A stretch of 64,000 nucleotides of DNA from Branchiostoma floridae (lineage: Eukaryota > Chordata > Leptocardii > Amphioxiformes > Branchiostomatidae), in assembly GCF_000003815.2 (NCBI RefSeq), contig NC_049979.1:4229790-4293789 (forward strand). Direction: 5' to 3'. Position numbers and translations under genes: made by a program. The notes beneath the pieces are model-generated. The model was not told the origin of the DNA. It saw nothing but the letters and a program-made list of their open reading frames with translations, and did no database searches. Positions 40,962 to 52,029 of this stretch are shown one piece after another; within the stretch, counting starts at the first letter, position 1; each line of letters opens with the position of its first letter.

Positions 40962-41046
40962 CATGTGTATATAAGGTAAGGAAACAACGAGGTGTGAGTC
41001 ACGACCAAAGAAATATAAATGCCTGATGCTCGAGTACCTTTGCCTC
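40838..41046. mobile_element. Fold-back MITE with (TA)n centre
   Basis: Arms as at 25,189-25,373; the centre (about 40,912-40,957) is an AT microsatellite. Confidence 0.65.
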
Positions 41047-41537
41047 TCTCTCTCTTTCTCTCTCTCTCTAACATGTAGGTCTGTCACCCGAATGGACTCT
41101 CATATGTCGTTGTTTCAACTACTTGTATCTATTGTATCAGTTACTCTTAAAGCATGGACTCTCATGTGACGCGTTATAGAAATCTTCTAAGCTGCCCTAT
41201 AGTCGCATTTTTGACAGGTGAAAGGTCTGTCACCCGAATGAATTCTCATGTCGTTGTTTCAACTACTCGCATCTATCGTATCAGTTACTGTTAGCATGGA
41301 CTCTCATGTGACGCGTTATAGAAATCTTCTGAGCTGCCCTATAGTCGCGTTTTTGACAGGTGAAAGGTCTGTCACCCGAATGGATTCTAAAAGGTCGTTG
41401 TTTCAACTTCTCATGTGTCTATCGTTTCAGTTATTCTTAGCATGTGACTCTCATGTCTCCTTGGTGTACTGTACTGATTGTGTGGGGAGACAACGCAATC
41501 ACTGCTTCATTTCATAAATCCTCATGTGACGTATAAT

Positions 41538-41567
41538 CAAGGAGCTTTTATTGATAAAAGCTCCTTG
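41538..41567. mobile_element. 30-bp palindromic micro-element with perfect 7-bp target duplication
   Basis: Arms CAAGGAGCTTTTAT / ATAAAAGCTCCTTG with a 2-base centre. Flanked by gtataat at 41,531-41,537 and 41,568-41,574. It sits in a satellite unit at the 'gtgacgcgttatag' position. Confidence 0.75.
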
Positions 41568-41811
41568 GTATAATGGATATTTTCTGGGCTGCCCTATAGT
41601 CGCATTTTTGACAGGTGAAAGGTCTGTCACCCGAATGAATTCTCATGTCGTTGTTTCAACTACTCGCATCTATCGTATCAGTTACTGTTAGCATGGACTC
41701 TCATGTGACGCGTTATAGAAATCTTCTAAGCTGCCCTATAGTAGAATAGAAGCCTGCTAGTTGCTTTCTTTGGTACTGCAGTGGTATCTTATTCAGTGAT
41801 ATCATAGTTAC

Positions 41812-41879
41812 CTCGGGCTCCTCCAAAATGGTATCTTCCACCTCTGCATCATCAGCATCATCGTCAGATTCCTCTGTCA
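41812..41879 (-). CDS. Exon 4 of acidic N-terminus, putative zinc-finger gene
   Basis: 68 nt between acceptor ...tttatcag and donor gtaact. With the one base left from exon 3 it reads VTEESDDDADDAEVEDTILE then EPE and ends in phase 0. It is strongly acidic (activation- or histone-binding-type composition). Phase 0 equals the phase of the zinc-finger exons at 28,565 and 48,923. The next exon on this strand is unclear: the sequence runs into satellite units, and acceptor candidates near 41,790 and 41,768 give only short frames. Confidence 0.7.
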
Positions 41880-42083
41880 CTGATAAAAGATTCCATCAAA
41901 ATCTTATGTTAGACATTCATCTATATGTCATTCTTACACTTAATGCTTTAACGATTTCAATGCGCAAGTATATCATGCATTATATTATTCACCAAGTATG
42001 AGGTATCTATCCATCAAATTATTATTAGAACTAGAACTCTATTGTGCTAGATATGGCCATACTCTGTTGCTATGACAACCCAC

Positions 42084-42116
42084 CTGTCTCTTCTGCTAAA
42101 GCTTCTTTGGTCTTGT
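42084..42116 (-). CDS. Exon 3 (33 nt) of the same gene
   Basis: Acceptor ...gcccgcag, donor gtgggt. It reads DKTKEALAEET across the borders (first Asp codon split with exon 2). Entry and exit phase are both 1, so the micro-exon is symmetric and could be skipped without a frameshift. Confidence 0.7.
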
Positions 42117-42236
42117 CTGCGGGCCTCAGGAATACCTTTCAAACTACCTGAAGCAGTGAATGCACCATTCCTTTTATAATGAGGTAATGTATTCAGAACT
42201 GTACATGCAGGCACAGGGGTGGAACAGTGAACGTAC

Positions 42237-42300
42237 CTGGTGTGTCCTCAGCTGCAGTTAGCTCTTTTTCTAGTATCTGCAACATCTTAGTCAGCAAGGG
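42237..42300 (-). CDS. Exon 2 (64 nt) of the same gene
   Basis: Acceptor ...ttccattacag, donor gtacgt. It reads PLLTKMLQILEKELTAAEDT then P, an amphipathic helix by its heptad-like hydrophobic spacing (L, M, I, L). Enters in phase 0 and leaves in phase 1. Confidence 0.72.
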
Positions 42301-42821
42301 CTGTAATGGAAAACTAGTCAGCTTATGAAAATCCCACAACTGGGCTTGTGTTATTCTTATATATTATTGTGGCATCTCGAGTTATGTTATTCACAGCCAA
42401 ACTCACGTAAATATAATGCTCACTGCAGCAGTGAGAAAAAGTCAGATCAACCAAACTTAACCTTCCTTTTTACAAACACTACACTCCTACATATCACTGA
42501 TATCCACGTACAACTTCGAAATATGTTGTTTAATACAAACACTAAAAAATACAACGCGCGCTGCAGTACCAATGAACCTTCTCGCGTTCTGAAACCCCCA
42601 AAGACTGATCAATGAATCTTCCTACTCTCTTGACAGCACTGTTTTTGACAGTCTCCATTTGTTACCTTTCAGAAATGCAGGAAATTTGCCATTTCAGAGG
42701 GTTGAATTTTCACAATTCCTGGGGACACCGTTGAAAGCTTGCACATTCTTTGCTCGCTGCCCCACAAAATTTACACACAAAAAACATTCTGGCCAGCATT
42801 GCATGGGGGAGGATCACTTAC

Positions 42822-42884
42822 CTCTGGGTTGTCTTCTTCCAATGCAGCCTTCACGAGTCTTGTCAGCTTTCTCACTGTGGCCAT
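42822..42884 (-). CDS. Exon 1 (63 nt, start codon) of the acidic N-terminus gene
   Basis: The ATG at 42,884 (context gaaagATGG, with G at +4) opens MATVRKLTRLVKAALEEDNP then E, and meets a consensus donor gtaagt in phase 0. A possible acceptor (ttaatgcag) lies 4 bases before the ATG, so a 5' UTR exon is likely upstream. The four exons join without a frame error into 76 residues: a basic-hydrophobic helix, a second helix, and an acidic tail. Each alone is too short to stand out as an ORF. I infer that this is the N-terminal part of the local C2H2 zinc-finger family; no known domain is recognised. Confidence 0.72.
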
Positions 42885-45589
42885 CTTTCTGCATTAATCA
42901 ATGAAATTAAAGTTATGAATGCTTGATGAGTATAACTCTTCTCTTTCCAACAAATTGAATTTTTTCCACAGATGTACAAATGTTAATAACATACTAGTTA
43001 GGGTTTTGTACAGAATGTCCAGAACAACGTGACAGGGTTGGACATCTTGCTATCGTATCAGTTACTCTTAGCATGGACTCTCATGTGACGCGTTATAGAA
43101 ATCTTCTGAGCTGCCCTATAGTCGCATTGTTGACAGGTGAATGGTCTGTCACCCGAATGATTCTCATGTCGTTGTTTTCATCTACTCGCATCTATCGTAT
43201 CAGTTACTGTTAGCATGGACTCTCATGTGACGCGTTATAGAAATCTTCTGAGCTGCCCTATAGTCGCATTTTTGACAGGTGAAAGGTCTGTCACCCGAAT
43301 ATATTCTCAATTGTCCTTGTTTCAACTACTCTCATCTATCGTATCAGTTATTCTTAGCATGGACTCTCATGTGATGCGTTATAGAAATCTTCTGAGCTGC
43401 CCTATAGTCGCATTTTTGAAAGGTGAATGGTCTGTCACCCGAACTTGGATTCTTACTAAAGCATAAAACAGCAGTGCATTTCAACACCGATTTCAACAAT
43501 TAAAAATGAAGCAATACTTCTGAACAATCATTGAACAAACATCTCCATGTTTTAGTCCTCCTCTGTCCGCCTTCATCCATCCGCCACACAGTTGCTAGCT
43601 AGTCCCCTGGCCCTTGGTGTAAAACTGTACTGATTGTGTGGGGAGACAATACAATCACTTCCTTATTGCATGAACCCGCATGTGACGCGTTATAGAAATC
43701 TTCTGGCATCTATCGTATCAGTTATTCTTAGCATGGACTCTCATGTGACGCGTTATAGAAATCTTCAGCTGCCCTATAGTCGCATTTTTGACAGGTGAAT
43801 GGTCTCTCACCCGAATGATTCTCATGTCATTGTTTCAACTACTCGCATCTATCGTATCAGTTATTCTTAGCTTGGACTCTCATGTGACGCGTTATAGAAA
43901 TCCTCTAAGCTGCCCTATAATCGCATTTTTGACAGGTGAATGGTCTCTCACCCGAATGATTCTCATGTCATTGTTTCAACTACTCGCATCTATCGTATCA
44001 GTTATTCTTAGCTTGGACTCTCATGTGACGCGTTATAGAAATCCTCTAAGCTGCCCTATAATCGCATTTTTGACAGGTGAATGGTCTCTCACCCCAATGG
44101 ATTCTCATGTCGTTGTTTCAACTACTCGCATCTATCGTATCAGTTATTCTTAGCTTGGACTCTCATGTGACGCGTTATAGAAATCCTCTAAGCTGCCCTA
44201 TAATCGCATTTTTGACAGGTGAATGGTCTCTCACCCCAATGGATTCTCATGTCGTTGTTTCAACTACTCGCATCTATCGTATCAGTTATTCTTAGCATGG
44301 ACTCTCATGTGACGCGTTATAGAAATCTTCTGAGCTGCCCTATAGTTGCATTTTTGACTGGTGAATGGTCTCTCACCCAAATTAATTCTCATGTCGTTGT
44401 TCCAACTATTCGCATCTATCGAATCAGTTATTCTTAGCTTGGACTCTCATGTGACGCGTTATAGAAATCTTGAGCTGCCCTATAGTCGCATTTTTGACAG
44501 GTTAAAGGTCTGTCACCCGAATGGATTCTCATGTCGTTGTTTCAACTGCTCATTTCTATCGTATCTGTTACTCTTAGCATGGACTCTCATGTGACGCGTT
44601 ATAGAAATCTTCTGAGCTGCCCTATAGTTGCATTTTTGACTGGTGAATGGTCTCTCACCCAAATTAATTCTCATGTCGTTGTTCCAACTATTCGCATCTA
44701 TCGAATCAGTTATTCTTAGCTTGGACTCTCATGTGACGCGTTATAGAAATCTTGAGCTGCCCTATAGTCGCATTTTTGACAGGTTAAAGGTCTGTCACCC
44801 GAATGGATTCTCATGTCGTTGTTTCAACTGCTCATTTCTATCGTATCTGTTACTCTTAGCATGGACTCTCATGTGACGCGTTATAGAAATCTTCTGAACT
44901 GCTCATTCTCATACGTAGTTTATTGAATGACCTTTAAAAACAACAATAAAATAACTTAATAAAGCATAAAACACTGCATTTCAACACCAATTTCAATAAT
45001 TAAAAATCTGCCCGATTCTGTACAAACAAGCTAAAAATCTTCTGGGCTGCCCTATAGTTGCATCTTTGACAGGTCACCCGAATGGATTCTATATATCCAT
45101 CCGCCACACAGTTCCTAGCTGGTTCCCTGGCCCTTGTCCTGTGTCCTTGCGTTATAGAAATCTTCTGAGCTGCCCTATAGTCGCATTTTGACGGGTGAAG
45201 GGTCTGTCACCCGAATGGATTCTCATGTCGTTGTTTCAACTACTATCGCATCAGTTACTCTTGAAGCATGGACTCTCATGTGACACGTTACAAAAAATCT
45301 TCTGAGCTGCATGCCCTATAGTCGCATCTTTGACAGGTGAAAGGTCTCTCACCCGAATGGATTGTCATATCCGCCACACAGTTATCCATCCGCCACACAG
45401 TTGCTAGCTGGTTCCCTGGCCCTTGTCCTGTGTCCTTGCGTTATCGAAATCTTCTGAGCTGCCCTATAGTTGCATTTTTGGCAGGTGAAAGGTCTGTCAC
45501 CCGAATGGATTCTCGTGTCGTTGTTTCAACTACTCATATCTATCGTATCAGTTAACTCTTACCATGGACTCTCATGTGACGCGTTATAG

Positions 45590-45858
45590 AAATATTCTGA
45601 ACTGCTCATTCTCACACGTTGGGTTAAAATAGATGGCCTCTCACCCGTGTGTTTCCTCCTGTGTTGGGTCAGGTGGTGTTTATGTCCAGCACGATAATCG
45701 CAGCCCTCAATGTCACATGTGAAAGGTCTATTCCCCGTGTGTATACTCGTGTCGGGTCAAAGTAGATTTGTTGTGTGGTAAACCCGCAGTCCTGGCAGGT
45801 ATAAACAGCTTGCGGTTGGACATCTTGCTCAGCTTCATGTTTGACGGCCTACATGAAT
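45590..45858 (-). pseudogene. C2H2 zinc-finger terminal exon, frameshifted (copy B array)
   Basis: Same acceptor (cattcatgtag) and AVKHEAEQDVQPQAVYTCQD start as 26,375; frame lost in the first finger by a 4-base deletion ('acacaacaaatctac'). Downstream finger remnants are visible in another frame. Confidence 0.72.
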
Positions 45859-46984
45859 AAGATAAAGACAATTAGATTCTCATATGTCGTTGTTTCAACT
45901 ACTCATATCTATTGTATCAGTTATTCTTAGCATGGACTCTCATGTGACGCGTTATAGAAATCTTCCGAGCCGCCCTTTAGTCGCATTTTTGACAGGTGAA
46001 AGGTCTGTCACCCGAATGGATTCTCAATTGTCGTTGTTTCAACTAGTCGCATCTATCGTATCAGTTATTCTTAGCATGGACTCTCATGTGACGCGTTATA
46101 GAAATCTTCAGCTGCCCTATAGTCGCATTTTTGACAGGTGAATGGTCTCTCACCCGAATGATTCTCATGTCATTGTTCCAACTACTCGCATCTATCGTAT
46201 CAGTTATTCTTAGCTTGGACTCTCATGTGACGCGTTATAGAAATCCTCTAAGCTGCCCTATAATCGCATTTTTGACAGGTGAATGGTCTTTCACCCCAAT
46301 GGATTCTCATGTCGTTGTTTCAACTACTCGCATCTATCGTATCAGTTATTCTTAGCATGGACTCTCATGTGACGCGTTATAGAAATCTTCTGAGCTGCCC
46401 TATAGTCGCATTTTCACAGGTGAAAGGTCTGTCACCCGAGTGGATTGTCATGTCGTTGTTTCAACTACTCATATCTATCGTATCAGTTATTCTTAGCATG
46501 GACTCTGATGTGACGCGTTATAGAAATCTTCTGAGCTGCCCTATAGTCGTATTTTTGACAGGTGAATGGTCTGTCACCCGAATGGATTCTCATATCCGCC
46601 ACACAGTTATCCATCCGCCACACAGTTGCTAGCTAGTTCCCTTGCCCTTGTCCTGTGTCCTAGGTGTACTGTACTGATTGTGTGGGGAGACAACACAATC
46701 ACTTACTTATTGCATGAACCCGCATGTGACGCGTTATAGAAATCTTCTGAGCTGCCCTATAGTCGCATTTTTGTCAGGTTAAAGGTCTGTCACCTGAATG
46801 ATTCTCAATTGTCGTTGTTTCAACTACTCGCATCTATCGTATCAGTTATTCTTAGCATGGCCTCTCATGTGACGCGTTATTGAAAACTTCTGAGCTGCCC
46901 TACTGCCCTATAGTCCCATTTTTGACAGGTGAAAGGTCTGTCACCCGAATTGATTCTAATATGTCGGGATAAAACATTACATCT

Positions 46985-47222
46985 AAATGGCCTCTCACCC
47001 GTGTGTTTCCTCCTGTGTTGGGTCAGGTGGTGTTATGTCTAGCACGATAATCGCAGCCCTCAACGTCACATGTAAAAGGTCTATTCCCCGTGTGTATACT
47101 CCTATGTCTGACCAATGCACATTTGTACAGTGTGCTGAATCCGCAATCTTGGAAGGTATGGCGCTTTGGATTTACAGCTTCCGGTTGGACATCTTGCTGA
47201 GCTTGCAGTTTAACATCTTGCT
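46985..47222 (-). pseudogene. Further decayed zinc-finger exon
   Basis: The minus strand has QAQQDVQPEAV-like sequence and finger remnants ('cacacggggaatagaccttt', 'tgtgacgttgagggctgcga'), more diverged than 45,590-45,858. Its left part joins the satellite. Confidence 0.6.
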
Positions 47223-48122
47223 ATCGTATCAGTTACTCTTAAAGCATGGACTCTCATGTGACGCGTTATAGAAATCTTCTGAGCTGCGCTATAGTCGCAT
47301 TTTTGTCAGGTGAAAGGTCTGTCACCCGAATGGATTCTCAATTGTCCTTGTTTCAACTACTCGCATCTATCGTATCAGTTATTCTTAGCATGGACTCTCA
47401 TGTGACGCGTTATAGAAATCTTCCGAGCTGCCCTATAGTAGCATTTTGGACAAGTTAAAGGTCTGTCACCCGAATGATTCTCATGTCGTTGTTTCAACTA
47501 CTCGCATCTATCGTATCAGTTATTCTTAGCATGGACTCTTATGTGACGCGTTATAGATATCTTCTGAGCTGCCCTACTGCCATATAGTCGCATTTTGACG
47601 GGTGAAAGGTCTGTCACCCGAAGTTGAATTCTCATATGTCGTTGTTTCAAGTTCAACTACTCGCATCTATCGTATCAGTTATTCTTAGCATGGACTCTCA
47701 TGTGACGCGTTATAGAAATCTTTTGAGCTGCCCTACAGTCGCATTTTTGACAGGTGAAAGGTCTGTCACCCGAATGGATTCTCATGTCGTTGTTTCAACT
47801 ACTCGCATCGATCGTATCAGTTATTCTTAGCATGGATTCTCATGTGACGCGTTATAGAAATCTTCTGAGCTGCCATATAGTCGCATTTTTTACAGGTGAA
47901 TGGTCTCTCACCCGAACTTGGATTCTCGTATGTCGTTGTTTCAACTTACTCGCATCTATCGTATCAGTTACTCTTAGCATGGACTCTCATGTGACGCGTT
48001 ATAGAAACCTTCTGAGCTGCCCTATAGTCGCCTTTTTGACAGGTGAAAGGCACAGTGTCACCAGAATGGGTTTTGGCGCTCTCCGTTTGTGCTGTGGTGA
48101 TCTCGTTATGACTTCGTTTGCT

Positions 48123-48392
48123 TCAATAAAGGGGGGAGAATCTTCTAATATCTGATCTGTGTTTTTTCAAGGTGATATTTTCTAATGTTTGTCCAGGGTG
48201 ACGAGGCAGGTCAAAGCCCCCACCAAGGAAAAAGATTAGTCTTGCTTCAGGGATCCTCCCATCGTCCACTCCGTGCAGCGCCCAGACCACTCCTGTAACT
48301 GTCAGGACACTCAGCACCAAAATGCAGAAAAGAGCGGCAAGGTAATATTGTATCAAGAACCTTTTTTTGTCAATTATGTGCGTAATAGACAA
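48123..48392 (-). CDS. Possible small single-pass membrane protein (copy B)
   Basis: Paralog of 27,766-28,032. Shared from DKKRFLIQYY to RRFSPLY; residues before that differ (MSITHII against MPSRAI). Predicted type II topology. Status as a gene is uncertain. Confidence 0.35.
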   Translation of the reverse strand: MSITHIIDKKRFLIQYYLAALFCILVLSVLTVTGVVWALHGVDDGRIPEARLIFFLGGGFDLPRHPGQTLENITLKKHRSDIRRFSPLY

Positions 48393-48922
48393 GGAAACTT
48401 CTCCTCAAGATAATACATGTATCTTTGTTCTGCCATCTCTGTGTTTTATCGAATAAAGAAAGATTCAAGTATGAGGACATTACCTGTCACATCTGCTTTT
48501 GTGCTGCCAATTGTTTGATGAATCACCAACACCCAATACCTTGAAGTTGGGGCAAACCCAGTACATTGGCCTGCCAAAACCCCAGATGTATTCAGGGCCA
48601 AAAAGGGTGGCCGACCTTTCACACCTTTTTCCCTCTCTCTCTCTCTTTTGTTACCATTTTTTTGCACCACCACCACCTGCTACCGTTCACCTACCTGGTT
48701 GGGATACCCAAATAGGGTTTTGACCAGTATGTATAGGTAGATAGATATGAGTAGTTGAAACAATTTAGCAGTTGAAGGCATCTTATTTATGGTATAACTC
48801 TCCATGTTAAACAACGTGCAAACAGAACGTAACCGTAATGGGCTGACGATTTCTGTGTAGAGATATATTGCAACTTTGATGTACCTCATCTAATTGTCTT
48901 TATCAATTTGTCATTCATGTAG

Positions 48923-49662
48923 GCCGCCGAACATCAGCAAGATGTCCAAGCAGAAGTTGTTCCAAGAGGAAAACAACAAACCTGCTATGACTGTGGGTTT
49001 ACCACACAAGTCCACCCGGGGAATAGACCTTATATATGTGACGTGGCTGGTTGGGACTACAGGGCTGCACAAAAACATCACCTGACTGTAGCCTCCATAG
49101 CAGGCTCTCTGGGGCTTTTTTTGGGCTCATAATACACTTTTGCTGGCCATTTTTATTTGTACTGGGTCGCTGATTGCTGGCCTTTTNNNNNNNNNNNNNN
49201 NNNNNNNNNNNNNNNNNNNNNNNNNNNNNNNNNNNNNNNNNNNNNNNNNNNNNNNNNNNNNNNNNNNNNNNNNNNNNNNNNNNNNNATAGAAATGGTCAG
49301 CAAAAGTGTATTATGAGCCCAAAATAAGCCCCAGAGAGCCTGCTATGGAGGCTAACCTGACTGTACACATAAGAAAACACACGGGTGAGAGGCCATTCAC
49401 ATGTGAGCAGTGCGGCTATACCGCAGCACAGAAAGCTGTTTTAACCAGACACATGAGAATCCATTCGGGTGAGAGACCATTCACCTGTGACAGATGTGAT
49501 TATAGGGCAGCCCAGAAAATATCCAGTAGACGTCACAGGAGGATTCATGAATCAGTACAGTACACCAAGGACACAGTACAAGGGCCAGGGAACTGTTTGG
49601 CAGATGGAAGAAGGCATCACAGAGGAAGACTAAAACATGGAGATGGTTGTTCAGAAATATGA
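48923..49662 (+). pseudogene. C2H2 zinc-finger terminal exon (copy B), split by a MITE
   Basis: After acceptor cattcatgtag the phase 0 frame reads AAEHQQDVQAEVVPRGKQQT. The first finger has lost its C-terminal half (CYDCGFTTQVH then PGNRPY). The second, [19 protein letters not shown], has Trp in place of its second Cys. It is then cut by a transposon (49,089-49,354). After it the frame continues [20 protein letters not shown] and a last finger (FTCDRCDYRAAQKISSRRHR), both with full C2H2 sets, and ends in a 37-residue tail at 49,662. The insert brings in an in-frame stop (TGTAGCC...), so a full product is not expected. The 3' UTR runs to AATAAA near 49,853. Confidence 0.82.
49089..49354. mobile_element. 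MITE with inverted ends of about 70 bp and 9-bp target duplication, inside the zinc-finger exon
   Basis: Ends TAGCCTCCATAGCAGGCTCT (left) and its complement (right, to 49,354) match over about 70 bp with very few differences. The duplicated target acctgactg is at 49,080-49,088 and 49,355-49,363. A 9-bp duplication suits a Mutator-like transposase. The centre is an N-run (49,187-49,286; 100 N, so its true length is unknown). Confidence 0.9.
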
Positions 49663-50254
49663 TTGTTCAGAAGTATTGTTTCATTTTTTTGTATCTGTAT
49701 ATTCTGTATCTATAACCGCCGTTCAGCGTAACACACCAGCTTCGCAGCTTGTTTGTACAGAATCGGGCAGCTTTTTAATTGTTGAAATCGGTGTTGAAAT
49801 GCAGTGTTTTATGCTTTATTAAGTTATTTTATTGTTTTTTAAAGGTCATTCAATAAAGATTGAATAAAAACTGAAGCTTCTGGAGAAGTATTATTATTGT
49901 AACAGTAGTCTGTACTCCAATAAATAAACTAGAGTTAAGCATATGTTGCTGCGCATACTTACAGGTTCAAGGGAAATTGTAACTAGGTAATGATGTAGGC
50001 AGGTGTGAACATATACAGCACCAGCAGTGAGCATTGGACTGTCCAACCCGAAAAGCCCCTTCTGCAGTAAGAAGTGAACTGTCCCGTCGAGAACAGTCCC
50101 TCCTGAAGGGAGAAATGGACTGTACCTGTCTAAACAGTCCCTCTTGTAGTATGAAATGGATTGTCCCCACCTGAACAACCCCTCTTGCATACATGTCATA
50201 CATTTGTGCGTTTATGAAAGACATCCAGGTAAACAATATCCAATGCTGTCATCG

Positions 50255-50767
50255 ATGTGCTAGCGGTGCTTTGTTCTGTGAGTTGACATTCTAGTGACGC
50301 TGAAGAAGAGTGATGAATGGCACGCAAAACATCTAAAAGTTAATCTCAGAATCTTCTCCTGTTGAAGACAACTGAATTGTTTCTGAAAACCCCTCCTGCA
50401 GTGCAATTGTGTAAGTTAATTGTTATGATGTGATGTTACAAATGTTACTTTAAAGATTTAAAGCTTGCATCACCTTTTGTCAACTCCATGGCTTCATCAA
50501 CAAGTCAAAGCCAAGACCTAGACACTCTGGTGCAAACAGCACTGAGACATACCAGACTGCCTAAGTCACCGGTCATACATTATACACTTCTGAAATTAAG
50601 TTACAAGATAGTTTGGAATATGAAAGTTGCTTTGTTGGAATTTGGTTTCACGGCACTCCCATATAGGGCAAACCATACCAGTAGAAGTTTAAATCTCAAT
50701 GATAACAACTTACCCTGAATTTCAATGGTTTGCCAGGAAAATTCTTTTATGAGGCTAACCCTTACTA
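50255..50767. other. No gene recognised
   Basis: Unique sequence right of the duplication. A 76-residue frame (50,488-50,718) has no recognisable domain. Confidence 0.4.
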
Positions 50768-52024
50768 AACTCGGCACAAAAAGTTTGGAATATCAACTTT
50801 GGCTGATCATATTTCCGTTGTTTCTGCATCAATTTCAATGTGTTACATATCAATAGAAAGCGTGTATGATTTTCTTTCACATGGTATCAAACTTTTTATG
50901 ATTATAAATTTGTGGAACGAGCACCAGGGCTGCTTACGTCAGTGGGTCACGAAAAAAAAGTGCCCAAATTCCCCTTCTTGTGTTAAATACCGTATCATAC
51001 TGTTGATATGGGTGCGGGTGTCAAGGGTTCAATCTATCCATTTTCACATAATCTTTGGTACACAGAACACCCAAGTTTATCTTTAACATTTGAGTAGAGC
51101 ATATGTGTTCCTTTTGGCTGTCCGATGACCGAATGGAAGTGTTGAGGCTGCAAGGAGAATGCCACACTGACTGTCACGCGGATAGTTGTTTGGGGCAGTG
51201 TCATGGTGTGGTGCATCATATACGGTATGGCTGGCACAGGAAAACTAAGGTTCACTATCATCCCAGACAACCTCAATACTGTGAGATACAGGGACACCAT
51301 ACTCCATTCAGTCGCAATGTCTTATAATACCCCTGCAATATGGGGCCGAATGACATTCTGCAAGATTAAACGGTCCGACAATGCGCACAGTCTGCAATGG
51401 TCCTTGCTCTGTGTGAACGTTGCATTTTGTTCCACACACACGCTGACGATGGCATTACGACTGAATGGAGACTAGTGTCCCTGGATCTCACAGTATTGAG
51501 GTTGTCTGGGATGATAGTGAACCTCAGTTTTCCTGTGCCAGCCATACCGTATATGATGCACCACACCATGACACTGCCCCAAACAAGCGCTTCGCGCTGT
51601 TACGCTCTATCCGTGTGACAGTCAACGTGGCATTCTCCTTGCAGCCTCCACACCTCCAATTGGTCATCGAACAGCCAAAAGGAACACATATACTCTACTC
51701 AAATGTTAAAGATAAACTTGTGTGTTCTGTGTACCAAAGATTATGTGAAAATGGATAGATTGAACCCTTGACACCCGCACCCATATCAACAGTATGATAC
51801 AGTATTTAACACAAGAAGGGAAATTTGGGCACTTTTTTTTCGTGACCAACTGACGTAAGCAGCCCTGGTGCTCGTTCCACAAATTTATAATCATAAAAAG
51901 TTTGATACCATGTGAAAAAAAAACATACACGCTTTCTATTGATATATAACACATTGAAATTGATGCAGAAACAAGGGAAATATGACCAGCCAAAGTTGAT
52001 ATTCCAAACTTTTTGTGCTGAGTT
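50768..52024. mobile_element. Palindromic Tc1/mariner-type relic
   Basis: The arms 50,768-51,330 and 51,460-52,024 are reverse complements (few percent difference), separated by about 130 bp. TA lies at both outer ends (50,766-50,767; 52,025-52,026), the Tc1/mariner target. Both arms carry the same transposase piece (SVMVWCIIYGMAGTGKLRFT then IIPDNLNTVRYRD), matching the 'SVMVWG.i......l..i.g.lN..rY' block of Tc1 transposases, in plus (51,195-51,300) and minus orientation. The N-terminal DNA-binding domain and the end of the catalytic domain are missing, so it is inactive. Confidence 0.82.
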
Positions 52025-52029
52025 TATTT

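Larger units (their letters stand above)
41085..48070 (-). repeat. Zinc-finger-derived satellite array, copy B (about 33 units of about 142 bp)
   Basis: Same unit as 25,440-27,715. The most regular part is 43,700-44,900, where successive units are 141-143 bp apart. Larger fillers are the four small exons (41.8-42.9 kb), 43,450-43,640 and two decayed full exons. The minus strand encodes one C2H2 finger per unit followed by a stop. Confidence 0.88.
37147..50254 (+). repeat. Copy B of the segmental duplication
   Basis: Collinear with copy A (5595-30,294) but lacking most of its insertions. It begins after 'atgtaatttac' at the shared 'aaaaaaagacgagctttaac' and ends at 'caatgctgtcatcg'. B-specific material includes the longer zinc-finger array with four small exons, a MITE and N-gap in the zinc-finger exon, and a 48-bp local duplication (39,614-39,705). 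Confidence 0.9.

Noticed and set aside
50270-50400. Penelope-like element tail (gctgaagaagagtgatgaat)
   Set aside because: The resemblance is short and no GIY-YIG or RT coding sequence is nearby.
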